Positions 26,554-35,450 of a DNA stretch of 64,000 nucleotides are shown one piece after another (within the stretch, counting starts at the first letter, position 1; the number at the start of each line of letters is the position of its first letter). This DNA comes from Aequorivita antarctica. Its GTDB lineage: Bacteria; Bacteroidota; Bacteroidia; Flavobacteriales; Flavobacteriaceae. The notes beneath the pieces are model-generated. The model worked only from the letters and a program-made list of their open reading frames with translations, ran no database searches and was not told the origin of the DNA. The stretch spans positions 372,001 to 436,000 of the forward strand of contig NZ_VORT01000001.1 of assembly GCF_007997155.1 (NCBI RefSeq), written 5' to 3'. Position numbers and translations under genes: made by a program.

Positions 26554-27398
26554 TGGGTTTCTAGTTCCGAATTTAGTTTGTCAAAATCTTGTGGAAAAAT
26601 TTGATATAAGGTTTCCACATAATCTCTATTATTATAATAACCATTCGCAAAATCTACTTTTGCATCTGCTAGCAATTTTTTTGCGGTTTCACAATCTTCT
26701 TTTTCCTTTAGAATTAAGGCTTTGTAATATTTTCCGTCTGCAGAATGGTCTCTATTGTAAAAAAGCAGTTTGTCAAAATCTTTCAAAGCTTCGTCAAAAT
26801 TACGCTTTTCAAAATAAGCAATTCCACGGTAAAGAAATGCTGTTGGTTCAGCCCAATCTTCACCACTTTCTTCAGTAATTTGGGTTAAATATTTTTCGAA
26901 ATAGCTGATGGATTTTTCATAATCCTTCAATCCCAAATAAGCAATGCCGCGCCAATAATCTACGCTATGACCCTGTGGCGCATCTGTAAAATTTGGTGTC
27001 AAAGTGTCTGAAGCGTCAAAATCTGCAATGGCTTTTTTGTAGTCACGGTAAAACCATAAATAATTGTAGCCTCTATAAGGTTGCCAAATAGTGGCATTGC
27101 AGGCTACCGCTTTATCCATTTCAACCTTCCATTTATTCGGCATTCCCCGTTTTAAATAAGCAACTGAAAGCTCACGAACAGCATCACAATTGTCGGGGTC
27201 TGCTGAAATAGCTTCTTCAATACGGGTCATGCTTTTTGGTGAACCTTGGGGAAGGTGGCTTCCTCCATCAAAAATTTCCACAGATAATTTTTTGCGTTCT
27301 TCTTTGGAAAGTGCACTGTAATCCTTGCCTTTTTCTGAACATGAAAATGCCAGAATCAGCACGAATATACTAAGGAAGTATTTCGGTAATTTCTCCAT
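26526..27398 (-). CDS. Tetratricopeptide-repeat lipoprotein
   Basis: The start at ATG 27398 (290 aa) puts a signal peptide and lipobox at the N-terminus: MEKLPKYFLSIFVLILAFSC. The frame continues to 27446, but that part lies within the preceding gene and spoils the signal peptide. The mature protein has several TPR-like helical pairs, for example YWRGIAYLGLKDYEKSISYF and FLYRGIAYFEKRNFDEALKD at about 165-215. It is predicted to be a membrane-anchored periplasmic scaffold. It overlaps both neighbours (29 bases with the upstream gene, 28 with the ClC gene), so the three form one unit. Confidence 0.85.
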   Translation of the reverse strand: MEKLPKYFLSIFVLILAFSCSEKGKDYSALSKEERKKLSVEIFDGGSHLPQGSPKSMTRIEEAISADPDNCDAVRELSVAYLKRGMPNKWKVEMDKAVACNATIWQPYRGYNYLWFYRDYKKAIADFDASDTLTPNFTDAPQGHSVDYWRGIAYLGLKDYEKSISYFEKYLTQITEESGEDWAEPTAFLYRGIAYFEKRNFDEALKDFDKLLFYNRDHSADGKYYKALILKEKEDCETAKKLLADAKVDFANGYYNNRDYVETLYQIFPQDFDKLNSELETQCPHKNETY

Positions 27399-27924
27399 TT
27401 TCAATTTTATAGGATACGTAATGATAATAATTTCTGGGCACTTCATTATATGTATAAACTGCCCAATGCGAAGGATCTGAAGTAATTTTCAAAAGCTGAT
27501 CTACCATTTCTTTGGTATGTGGAGCTTCTACATAATCTTCGTTAATTTCAATAATCTCAAACCAACCGGGATTGCCTTCACAATTCACCAAAAACCTGAA
27601 ATTTACATAACCAGAATCTGTATAACCTTCGTTTTTATATGCTTTTAGAACGTTGTCCTTAAATGTTCTTTTGTTGTTTTTGTAGGCATCAAATGGAGCT
27701 CCGTGATGGGTTTTAAAAATTGTACCATCATCACATAGAGAATAGGTTTGGCTAAGTAGTGCGGTGTTTTGGTCTATAAAGCCTATGTAATGTGGGTATT
27801 TTTCTTCATCAGTTGCATATTTTCCATAGTAGTTATAATAAATATAACTGCTATAACCGACAAAGGCTAAAACAAGAAAACCAATAACTAATGCGGTGAT
27901 CTTTATTGTTTTTTTCCAATTCAT
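27370..27924 (-). CDS. Membrane-anchored protein of unknown function
   Basis: I place the start at ATG 27924 (184 aa). The frame extends to 27951, but that is inside the terminator hairpin of aspS. A single N-terminal membrane helix (about 7-28) is followed by a soluble domain of about 150 residues with one Cys pair candidate (SLCDDG, LVNCEGNPGWFEI) and the conserved-looking GYTDSGYVNFRF. The domain resembles TonB C-terminal-type small alpha/beta domains only loosely (NFRFLVNCEGNPGWF is reminiscent of the VxFxVxxdGxv pattern), so I do not assign it. It is first gene of a unit with the TPR lipoprotein and ClC genes. Confidence 0.7.
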   Translation of the reverse strand: MNWKKTIKITALVIGFLVLAFVGYSSYIYYNYYGKYATDEEKYPHYIGFIDQNTALLSQTYSLCDDGTIFKTHHGAPFDAYKNNKRTFKDNVLKAYKNEGYTDSGYVNFRFLVNCEGNPGWFEIIEINEDYVEAPHTKEMVDQLLKITSDPSHWAVYTYNEVPRNYYHYVSYKIENGEITEILP

Positions 27925-27937
27925 CTTTAAAGCTATC

Positions 27938-27965
27938 AAAAAATCCTGCAAGTGCAGGATTTTTT
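27938..27965 (-). terminator. Intrinsic terminator of aspS
   Basis: AAAATCCTGC - 4-nt loop - GCAGGATTTT with T run on the minus strand, directly after the aspS stop. Confidence 0.85.
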
Positions 27966-27966
27966 A

Positions 27967-29721
27967 TTATGATTTTATTTCGACCTTCAAATGAAGTTCC
28001 TCAAGTTGTTTTTTGTCTATTGGTGCAGGCGCATCTATCATCACGTCGCGACCTGAATTGTTTTTTGGGAAGGCGATGAAATCACGGATGGTTTCCTGTC
28101 CACCCAAAATTGCAACCAATCTGTCCAAGCCGAAAGCAATACCGCCGTGAGGTGGCGCGCCATATTGGAAGGCGTCCATCAAAAAGCCAAACTGTGCTTT
28201 TGCTTCTTCAGGTGTAAAGCCTAAATAATCAAACATTAAGGCTTGTGTTTTTTTATCGTGAATCCGTATTGAGCCACCGCCAATTTCGTTTCCGTTTAAA
28301 ACTAAATCGTAAGCGTTTGCTTTTACTTCCCCCGGATTGGTGTCCAAAAGTTCCAATTGCCCAGGTTTTGGAGAAGTGAAAGGGTGGTGCATGGCGTGGT
28401 ATCGGTTTGTTTCCTCATCCCATTCCAATAGCGGGAAATCAACTACCCAAAGTGGGGCGAATTCATTATTTTTCCTCAATCCCAGTTGCTCTGCTAAATG
28501 CATACGTAACGCACTTAACTGTGTTCTCGCTTTATTTTTTGTTCCGGAAAGTACGCAGATTAAGTCGCCCGATTTTGCATCGGTTGCTTCTGCCCACTTT
28601 GCCAAATCTCCTTGGTCGTAAAATTTATCTACGGAAGATTTATAAGTACCGTCTTCGTTGCAACGAACGTAAACCATTCCCATTGCGCCAATTTGTGGAC
28701 GTTTTAGCCAATCAATTAAATTATCTATTTCTTTTCTGGTGAAAGCATTTCCACCGGGAACTGCTATTCCGACTACCAATTCTGCTTGGTTGAAAACGCC
28801 GAAATCCTTGTGTTGTGCAACTGTGTTAAGCTCACCAAACTCCATCCCGAAGCGAATGTCTGGTTTGTCGTTTCCGTATTTCGCCATTGCATCATCATAG
28901 GTCATTCTTGGGAACTCGGAAACTTCCACGCCGTTTATTTCTTTTAGAAGATGTCTTGTCATGCCTTCAAAAGCGTTCAGAATATCTTCTTGTTCCACAA
29001 ATGCCATTTCGCAATCTATTTGTGTGAACTCTGGCTGGCGGTCTGCACGCAAATCTTCATCGCGGAAACATTTTACTATTTGAAAATATTTGTCCAATCC
29101 GCCTACCATCAATAATTGTTTAAACGTTTGTGGCGATTGCGGAAGCGCATAAAACTGCCCTTCGTTCATTCTGGAAGGAACTACGAAATCACGCGCACCT
29201 TCAGGAGTTGATTTTATTAAATACGGGGTTTCCACTTCAATAAATCCTTCATTTGAAAGATAATTGCGAACAGCCATTGCAACCTTTGAACGGAAAATAA
29301 GGTTTTCACGAACTGGCTTTCTACGGATATCTAAATAACGATATTTCATTCGCAAATCCTCGCCTCCGTCTGTTTCGTCTTCAATGGTGAAGGGTGGGGT
29401 TAGGGATTCGTTTAGAATATTTAGTTCAGAAACCAAAATTTCCACATCGCCGGTGGGCATGTTTGGGTTTTTGGATTCGCGCTCAATAACGGTACCTTTA
29501 ACTTGGATTACAAATTCGCGCCCCAGTTTTGTAGCTTTTTCAATTACTTCCTTGGAAGTTCTTTCCTCGTCAAAAATAAGTTGGGTGATGCCATAGCGGT
29601 CGCGAAGGTCTACCCAGACCATAAAACCTTTGTCACGGGTTTTTTGTACCCAGCCTGCAAGGGTTACTTCTTTATTTATATCTGCCGCGCGAAGCTGGCC
29701 GTTGTTGTGTGTTCTGTACAT
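27967..29721 (-). CDS. aspS: Aspartyl-tRNA synthetase
   Basis: A class II synthetase that charges tRNA-Asp (bacterial type, with GAD insertion domain). The start at ATG 29721 ([11 protein letters not shown]) gives 584 residues, the usual length. The frame extends to 29781, but that part encodes a hairpin repeat. The anticodon-binding OB fold covers about 1-110, motif 2 is [20 protein letters not shown], and motif 3 is [15 protein letters not shown] near the C-terminus. It ends at its own terminator. A GC-rich inverted repeat sits in its leader, just before the start codon. Confidence 0.97.
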   Translation of the reverse strand: MYRTHNNGQLRAADINKEVTLAGWVQKTRDKGFMVWVDLRDRYGITQLIFDEERTSKEVIEKATKLGREFVIQVKGTVIERESKNPNMPTGDVEILVSELNILNESLTPPFTIEDETDGGEDLRMKYRYLDIRRKPVRENLIFRSKVAMAVRNYLSNEGFIEVETPYLIKSTPEGARDFVVPSRMNEGQFYALPQSPQTFKQLLMVGGLDKYFQIVKCFRDEDLRADRQPEFTQIDCEMAFVEQEDILNAFEGMTRHLLKEINGVEVSEFPRMTYDDAMAKYGNDKPDIRFGMEFGELNTVAQHKDFGVFNQAELVVGIAVPGGNAFTRKEIDNLIDWLKRPQIGAMGMVYVRCNEDGTYKSSVDKFYDQGDLAKWAEATDAKSGDLICVLSGTKNKARTQLSALRMHLAEQLGLRKNNEFAPLWVVDFPLLEWDEETNRYHAMHHPFTSPKPGQLELLDTNPGEVKANAYDLVLNGNEIGGGSIRIHDKKTQALMFDYLGFTPEEAKAQFGFLMDAFQYGAPPHGGIAFGLDRLVAILGGQETIRDFIAFPKNNSGRDVMIDAPAPIDKKQLEELHLKVEIKS

Positions 29722-29726
29722 AACAT

Positions 29727-29744
29727 TTCCCGCGTAGGCGGGAA
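29727..29744. repeat. GC-rich inverted repeat in the aspS leader
   Basis: TTCCCGC-GTAG-GCGGGAA, a perfect 7-bp stem placed five bases before the aspS ATG. The same core is known as a dispersed hairpin repeat in unrelated bacterial genomes. It would place a stable stem close to the start codon of the message. Confidence 0.7.
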
Positions 29745-29865
29745 TCTTTTGAATTAAACCTAAATTGTATTGAGGGAGCAAATTTAATAAGTATTAAATG
29801 AATTGGAGTGGTTTTGAAGGGATTATTATTTGATTGCCAAGAATACACGAATGTATAAAAAGAAA

Positions 29866-29896
29866 GACCTACAAGGTCTTGAAAATCTTGCAGGTC
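29866..29896. repeat. Intergenic inverted repeat (GACCTACAAG / CTTGCAGGTC)
   Basis: A 9-of-10 complementary stem with an 11-base loop, between aspS and the leucine-rich-repeat gene. Repeats of this GACCT-CAAG type are common intergenic elements in flavobacterial genomes. It follows the T9SS LRR gene rather loosely (28 bases beyond its stop) and could serve as a weak terminator. Confidence 0.6.
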
Positions 29897-29924
29897 AAGA
29901 AATATTTCGGAATACTCAGTGAGT

Positions 29925-31001
29925 CTATTCTTTTATAAATTTTTTCACTACAGTATTACCGTTTTCATCTTCAATATTTATAAAATACATGCCGCTTGAT
30001 AGGTTGGAAACATCTATGAAGATTTGGTTTTCAAGCTTTCCATTTTTAGTGCTTAAAAGTTTGCCTTCTATGTTGAAGATTTTGACTTTTAGATTTTCTG
30101 TAGGATTTGTTGCACTTAAAAACAGTTTGTCTTTTGCGGGGTTGGGGTATAGACTAAAGTTCGCTCTTTTTAAATCTGTTAAACTTAGACTACAATCCTC
30201 ACTATATGAAGACCAATCATCCTTACACCATCCTTCAAGAGGAAATCCTTCACATTCAGGATAAATAGCGTTTTCGTCATCCACTTGAATGCACATTAAA
30301 CTTACATTACCTGTGGAAAACATTCCACCCATATTGTGATTATTACCATTATTAAGAAATAGACTGTTTAGCTGATTATCATTGCACTCTAAATAATTAA
30401 GATTATTATTTTCAGACAAATCTAATCCCGTTAAATGATTATTGGAACAAACAAAAACTTCAAGATTCAAGTTTTGGGTTACATTTAAATTATCTATTAG
30501 GTTATCCCAACAAAGTAATGATTTGAGATTTAGGTTTTGAGACACTTCTAATGTAGTTAATTGATTGTTTGCACACCATAATCTCTCAAGATTTAAGTTT
30601 TGGGATATGTCTAAATTGCTTAGAAGATTTTCTTCGCACCATAAGTATTTGAGATTTATATTTTGAGTGACATTTAAACTATTTAACTGGTTAAATATGC
30701 AAGTTAACTTTTGAAGATTCAGGTTTTGTGACATATCTAACATAGTTAGTTGATTTCCTGAACAATATAATTCTTCCAAGTTTACAAAACTTTGTATTCC
30801 TTCCAAAGATGAAATGTTTTTATAGTTCACAGATAAATTCAATACTGCTTCGGCTTCACTCACCTGTATTTCACCGTCATTATTGGCATCAACGCCCTCC
30901 TCAATAAGAGCATTTTTAAAGTTCGTGTCGGGAACATTTACAATTTGCGCAAAAGAATTTGCACTAATGTTGAATAGCAGAAGGTATAATAGTGTTTTCA
31001 T
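29925..31001 (-). CDS. Leucine-rich-repeat surface protein with T9SS sorting domain
   Basis: 358 residues. A signal peptide (cleavage near SFAQ) is followed by a short region with an EF-hand-like DANNDGEIQVSEAE (about 39-52). Then come about eight LRR units of 21 residues from about 55 to 225, with a consensus like L-x-C-x-x-N-x-L-x-x-L-x-(V/I)-(T/S)-Q-N-L-N-L. A Cys pair follows, and then a type A T9SS sorting domain (FSLYPNPAKDKLFLSATN to VVKKFIKE). It is likely a cell-surface binding protein; partner unknown. It lies three bases downstream of the next gene and shares a similar C-terminal domain with it, so they form an operon. Confidence 0.9.
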   Translation of the reverse strand: MKTLLYLLLFNISANSFAQIVNVPDTNFKNALIEEGVDANNDGEIQVSEAEAVLNLSVNYKNISSLEGIQSFVNLEELYCSGNQLTMLDMSQNLNLQKLTCIFNQLNSLNVTQNINLKYLWCEENLLSNLDISQNLNLERLWCANNQLTTLEVSQNLNLKSLLCWDNLIDNLNVTQNLNLEVFVCSNNHLTGLDLSENNNLNYLECNDNQLNSLFLNNGNNHNMGGMFSTGNVSLMCIQVDDENAIYPECEGFPLEGWCKDDWSSYSEDCSLSLTDLKRANFSLYPNPAKDKLFLSATNPTENLKVKIFNIEGKLLSTKNGKLENQIFIDVSNLSSGMYFINIEDENGNTVVKKFIKE

Positions 31002-31004
31002 AAT

Positions 31005-31703
31005 TTATTCTTTTATAAATTTTTTCACTTCCATCTTACCGCTTTCATCTTCAATATTTAGAAAATACATACCGCTGGTTAGATTGGAGACGTCTATGGC
31101 GGTTTGATTTTCAAGTTCTAAAGTTTGGTTGCTTAAAAGCTTGCCCGCTACGTTAAAGATTTTTATGGTTAGATTTCCAGTGATGTTTTTTGAACTTAGA
31201 AACAATTCGCTTGTCGCGGGGTTTGGGTATAGATGAAATTTATTTTTTTGAAAGTCTGAAGTGGAAAGTGGGTAACTTTTAAAAATGGCATAACCCATTA
31301 AAGGACTTGACATAGAAAGTACCTTGCCTCCATTATCTTGAGTGATACTGAACCAAAAGCCGCCGGCAATAAAACTGAAATATTCATTTTCAAACCAGTT
31401 ATGTTGCTGTATGCCACAATCATTTGTGGTTGCCGTAAAACTCATGTAACCCAACTCATTTGGTGGAAAAAGCTCGTAAGTACCGCTAAATGTATTACAG
31501 GCGCCTTCACCATTAAATGTTAAATCTTCTGAAATGTCTAAATAGGGAGAAATGGGAGGATTTATAAGAGAAACATCATAAAAAGTGCCCAAATCTGTAC
31601 TCATAACTTCATATAAATACCAGGTATTTTCAAAAAGCTGTGGGTCTTGCGCAAAAGAAATTGCACTGAGGTTGAATAGTAATATGTATAGTAGTGCTTT
31701 CAT
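31005..31703 (-). CDS. Secreted META/HslJ-like protein with T9SS sorting domain
   Basis: 232 residues with signal peptide (cleavage near ISFAQ). The central part, NTWYLYEV, then GEGACNTFSGTYEL at about 68-81 and CGIQQHNWFENEYF at about 97-110, resembles META-type (HslJ) small beta-barrel domains. The C-terminal about 75 residues (FHLYPNPATSELFLSSKN to MEVKKFIKE) are a T9SS sorting domain very like that of the following LRR protein. It is exported and probably cell-surface. Function unknown; the domain match is by eye and moderate. Confidence 0.75.
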   Translation of the reverse strand: MKALLYILLFNLSAISFAQDPQLFENTWYLYEVMSTDLGTFYDVSLINPPISPYLDISEDLTFNGEGACNTFSGTYELFPPNELGYMSFTATTNDCGIQQHNWFENEYFSFIAGGFWFSITQDNGGKVLSMSSPLMGYAIFKSYPLSTSDFQKNKFHLYPNPATSELFLSSKNITGNLTIKIFNVAGKLLSNQTLELENQTAIDVSNLTSGMYFLNIEDESGKMEVKKFIKE

Positions 31704-31808
31704 AACTTTGATGGTTAATAGACTGTTGATCTTTTAAAGGTAAGCCTAAACCTACAAAAATAAAAAAGGGTTTTTCCTATTTTTCACGAAGTCCGTTTCC
31801 TATAATTT

Positions 31809-31844
31809 AAAAACCCCTTGGAAAATAACTTCCAAGGGGTTTTT
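31809..31844 (-). terminator. Intrinsic terminator of the efflux operon
   Basis: AAAACCCCTTGGAA - AATAAC - TTCCAAGGGGTTTT: a 14-bp perfect stem with T run, about 100 bases after the end of the RND gene. It is nearly symmetrical. Confidence 0.8.
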
Positions 31845-31875
31845 AAATAATCTAAAATTAAGTTCTCGCCTGAAC

Positions 31876-31920
31876 TTCGACACTTCGGCTGCGCTCAGTG
31901 CAGGCAAGCTCAGTGTGACA
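31876..31920. repeat. Intergenic repeat of the CTTCGACT...GCGCTCAGTG type
   Basis: It contains GCTCAGTG twice (31893-31900 and 31908-31915) in a locally GC-rich block. This resembles the dispersed intergenic repeats of many Bacteroidetes genomes. It lies between the efflux gene stop and its terminator. Confidence 0.55.
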
Positions 31921-31940
31921 CGCTCAAACGGACAAAACGG

Positions 31941-34900
31941 TTACTTACTCTCCATTCTCAGTTGGTCCTTCGCTTTCAATTTCTTCAACTCCTTCATTCT
32001 GCGTTTTTTTCTAAATCTAATCTTGGCGCGGTTTACCAAATAAAACATTACAGGTACCACAATCAAGGTTAGGAAGGTCGCGAAGATCAAGCCAAAGATA
32101 ACCGTCCACGCCAGCGGGCCCCAGAAAATAACATTGTCACCGCCTATGTATATGTTTGGATTGTAATCTGTAAACAATCCAAAGAAATCTATGTTGAAAC
32201 CTATTGCCAAAGGTACAAGCCCAAGCACGGTGGTAATTGCGGTAAGCAATACGGGGCGCAGACGCGATTTTCCTCCTGCTATTATGATGTCAAAATACTG
32301 TCTTTTAGTAAGCATATCGTCATCGTCCATTTCTAGGTCGTTCATTTTTCGGTCTATCAAAATCTGGGTGTAATCTATGAGTACAATGGCGTTGTTCACC
32401 ACAATTCCCGCAAGGGAGATGATACCCATCATTGTCATAATAATTACGAAATCCATATGGAAAATTACCAGACCGAGGAACACGCCCGCCAAGCTTAGAA
32501 TAACCGATGTTAAAATAATCACCGGTTTGGAAAGCGAGTTGAACTGCGCCACCAAAATAAGCAAGATACCGCCCAAGGCATAAAACAATGCCATTAAAAG
32601 GAAACCCATGTTGTCTGCCTGTTCTTCCTGCTCGCCCGTAAATGCTAGGTTTATGTCTTTGGGGAGTTCGTAGTTTTGAAGTTCCGTTTTTAAGTCGGTT
32701 ACAATTTCCGTAGCGTTGTAACCACCGATTACGTTTGAATACACTGTGATTGTTCGCTTTAAATCTTTCCTTTTAATAGAGCTGAAGGAAGCGGTGTTGT
32801 TCTTAGTAACCATTGCGGAAATAGGTATTTGAACAATATTACCTTGATTATTCCTGAAAGTAATTGGCTGATTGAAGAGTGCGCTTTCATCATAGCGTGT
32901 TTTTTCGGAAAGGCGCACGTTTATTTCGTAATCGTCGTCGCCTTCTTTATAGGTGGAAACTTCCTCTCCAAAAATAGCGCGTCGCAGCGTTTGCCCAATC
33001 TGTCCTGTGGAAATGCCTAGTTGACCTGCTTTTTCACGATTTACGGTAACGTCCATTTCGGGCTTGCTTTTGTTCACGTCTATCTTCAATTCTTCAATAC
33101 CGCTGATGCCCAAACCTTCAATATAGGAACGCAGGTTTTCAGCTTGACGAAGCATTTCTTCATAGTTTTCACCAATCAATTCAATGTTAATAGGATAACC
33201 AACAGGAGGTCCGGCAGCATCTTTTTCAACAATAATAGAAGCTCCTGGGAAACCTTTTACAGATTCTCGGACTTCTTCCAAAACAGTACTACTTTTTACC
33301 CCACGACGCAATTGGAAGTCGCGCATGGAAAGGGTTATTTTTCCTTTTTGCGGCATTTCGTTGCTTTGCCCTCCATCGGTTTGCGGATTTCCTGCACCTT
33401 GACCCACCTGCGAAATGGCAGATTCTACCATATAGTTATAACCGTTATCATCATATTTTGAGATGGCGTCATAAACGCGTTGCTCAACCTGCTTGGTAAG
33501 ATCGTTGGTTTTTTCAATGTCTGTTCCCTGCGGATATTCTATGTAGGTAATAATCTGGTTGGGTTCATTTTCGGGGAAGAAAAGCACTTTTGGTTGTGCA
33601 ATTCCCACTAAAACGAAAGACAGAATTAAAAGGATAATTGTTCCGAAGAAAAACACGTAAGCTTTTTTTCCGCGCAAAGCGTATTTGAGAACTCGTTCGT
33701 AGAAATTCTCCAGTTTTTTAAGGGATTTGTATTGAAAATAATCCACAGCTCCTGCCAACACATATTTATATAACCAAAGCAGGAGGGCAGCAAGTATGGC
33801 CAAGTTTCCAAAACCTCGGAAAGCGGCAACATCCATTGCAAAACCAGCAACCAGAAGCAAAATACCTACGCCCAGCAGAATCAAGCTCCAGCGGATAAGT
33901 TTCTTTTTTGTCATGGATTCTTCTTCAGTTTTCATAAACTCTGAAGTAAGCATGGAATTGATAATCAAAGCCACAAACAGCGAGGATGAAAGCACCACTG
34001 AAAGCGTGATGGGGAAATAAATCATAAACTTACCAATCATACCTGGCCACAGCCCAAGTGGAAAAAATGCTGCAAGAGTAGTGGCAGTTGAAGCAATAAT
34101 AGGCCAGGCGATTTCGCCCATACCTTGTTTTGCGGCCTTTCTAGGCGACATGCCTTCGCTCATTAAGGTGTACACGTTCTCAACCACCACAATACCGTTA
34201 TCTACCAGCATTCCCAGACCCATTACGAGTCCGAAGAGTACCATTGTGTTTAATGTAAAGCCTAATGATGATAAGATAAAAAGCGACATTAACATAGAGA
34301 GCGGAATGGCGAAACCTACAAAAAGTGCATTTCTAAAACCAAGGAAGAACATCAATACAATTACTACCAAAAGCACCCCGAAGATGATGTTGTTCACCAA
34401 ATCGTTCACTTGGTTTTCGGTTTTGATGGATTGGTCGTTTGTTAAACTAATGTATAGACTCTGCGGCAAATAGTTTTCCTGTTCTTCGGCGACTATTTTC
34501 TTGATCTGCTCAACGGCCTCGATCATGTTTTTTCCAGCGCGTTTTTTTACATCGAGCATTACCACGGGTTTCCCGTATTCACGGGCGTAGGTTGTAGCGT
34601 CTTTCTCCTTAAATTTTATATCGGCAATATCTTTTAGGAAAATAACCCCATCGTCTTTTTTAACGACTATGTTTTCCAGTTCTTTTGGATCTTCAATTTC
34701 ACCAGTGATACGGATGTTTTTTTGAACGCCGTTGGTAATGATATTTCCTCCGGAAATTGTGCTGTTTTCACCTTTCACAGCATTTATTATATTGTCAAAA
34801 CTTACCTGTGAAGCGGTCATTTTATAAATATCCACAGCAATTTCAACCTCTTTTTCCTCAGCACCACGGATGGTAGCTTCTTTAATTTGTGGAAGCAGCT

Positions 34901-35435
34901 CAATTTTATCTTGAAGATATTCGGCGTACTCTTTCAACTGCTGTACAGGATAATCTCCTGTAAGGTTGATGTTGAGGATGGGCATTTCTTCGGAAAAATT
35001 CAAATCGAAAACGTTTGGCTCTACTTTTCCGCCATTGGTTAGCGTAGGCCACGTGGTTTCAGCTTTTACCTGATCTACCTTATCTTTTACCAATTGTTTT
35101 GCAACAGGAATCTCTACGCTTTCCTCAAATTCAACAATAATAATAGAGTAATCTTGAAGGGTAGTGGAAGTGATTTCCTTTACTCCGGCAACGTCTTTGA
35201 ATTCTTCCTCCAAAGGTTCTGTGATGAATTTTTCAACATCCTCTGCCGAGTTTCCAGGATTTACGGAACTCACATAAATTTTGGTTTCAATAATTTCTGG
35301 AAAAGCCTCGCGTGGCATGCTGTAATAGGCGAAAGCACCCAAAAACAGGATAATGGCCATCACTACATAGACCGTCATTTTGTTGTCAATGGCCCAAGAC
35401 GAAATACTAAATTCTTTATACGGATTTTTGCTCAT
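31941..35435 (-). CDS. RND efflux transporter, AcrB/HAE1-type inner-membrane pump
   Basis: A proton-driven pump of 1164 residues with the usual RND plan: helix 1 (about 19-38), a periplasmic porter domain, helices 2-6 (about 345-500), then an inserted pair of extra hydrophobic segments (about 515-565), and the second half with helices near 590-615 and 955-1140. The proton-relay TM4 has GLGMLVDNGIVVVENV. The extra helix pair in mid-protein makes it longer than AcrB (about 1050 aa), and I read it as a lineage feature. It is last gene of tetR-tolC-adaptor-pump. Substrates are unknown. Confidence 0.94.
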   Translation of the reverse strand: MSKNPYKEFSISSWAIDNKMTVYVVMAIILFLGAFAYYSMPREAFPEIIETKIYVSSVNPGNSAEDVEKFITEPLEEEFKDVAGVKEITSTTLQDYSIIIVEFEESVEIPVAKQLVKDKVDQVKAETTWPTLTNGGKVEPNVFDLNFSEEMPILNINLTGDYPVQQLKEYAEYLQDKIELLPQIKEATIRGAEEKEVEIAVDIYKMTASQVSFDNIINAVKGENSTISGGNIITNGVQKNIRITGEIEDPKELENIVVKKDDGVIFLKDIADIKFKEKDATTYAREYGKPVVMLDVKKRAGKNMIEAVEQIKKIVAEEQENYLPQSLYISLTNDQSIKTENQVNDLVNNIIFGVLLVVIVLMFFLGFRNALFVGFAIPLSMLMSLFILSSLGFTLNTMVLFGLVMGLGMLVDNGIVVVENVYTLMSEGMSPRKAAKQGMGEIAWPIIASTATTLAAFFPLGLWPGMIGKFMIYFPITLSVVLSSSLFVALIINSMLTSEFMKTEEESMTKKKLIRWSLILLGVGILLLVAGFAMDVAAFRGFGNLAILAALLLWLYKYVLAGAVDYFQYKSLKKLENFYERVLKYALRGKKAYVFFFGTIILLILSFVLVGIAQPKVLFFPENEPNQIITYIEYPQGTDIEKTNDLTKQVEQRVYDAISKYDDNGYNYMVESAISQVGQGAGNPQTDGGQSNEMPQKGKITLSMRDFQLRRGVKSSTVLEEVRESVKGFPGASIIVEKDAAGPPVGYPINIELIGENYEEMLRQAENLRSYIEGLGISGIEELKIDVNKSKPEMDVTVNREKAGQLGISTGQIGQTLRRAIFGEEVSTYKEGDDDYEINVRLSEKTRYDESALFNQPITFRNNQGNIVQIPISAMVTKNNTASFSSIKRKDLKRTITVYSNVIGGYNATEIVTDLKTELQNYELPKDINLAFTGEQEEQADNMGFLLMALFYALGGILLILVAQFNSLSKPVIILTSVILSLAGVFLGLVIFHMDFVIIMTMMGIISLAGIVVNNAIVLIDYTQILIDRKMNDLEMDDDDMLTKRQYFDIIIAGGKSRLRPVLLTAITTVLGLVPLAIGFNIDFFGLFTDYNPNIYIGGDNVIFWGPLAWTVIFGLIFATFLTLIVVPVMFYLVNRAKIRFRKKRRMKELKKLKAKDQLRMESK

Positions 35436-35450
35436 GGTGCAAAGTGTTTC

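Noticed and set aside
33021-33461. Open frame of 146 codons opposite the RND pump gene
   Set aside because: Phe-rich antisense shadow frame; no domain and no promoter; the pump frame is certain.
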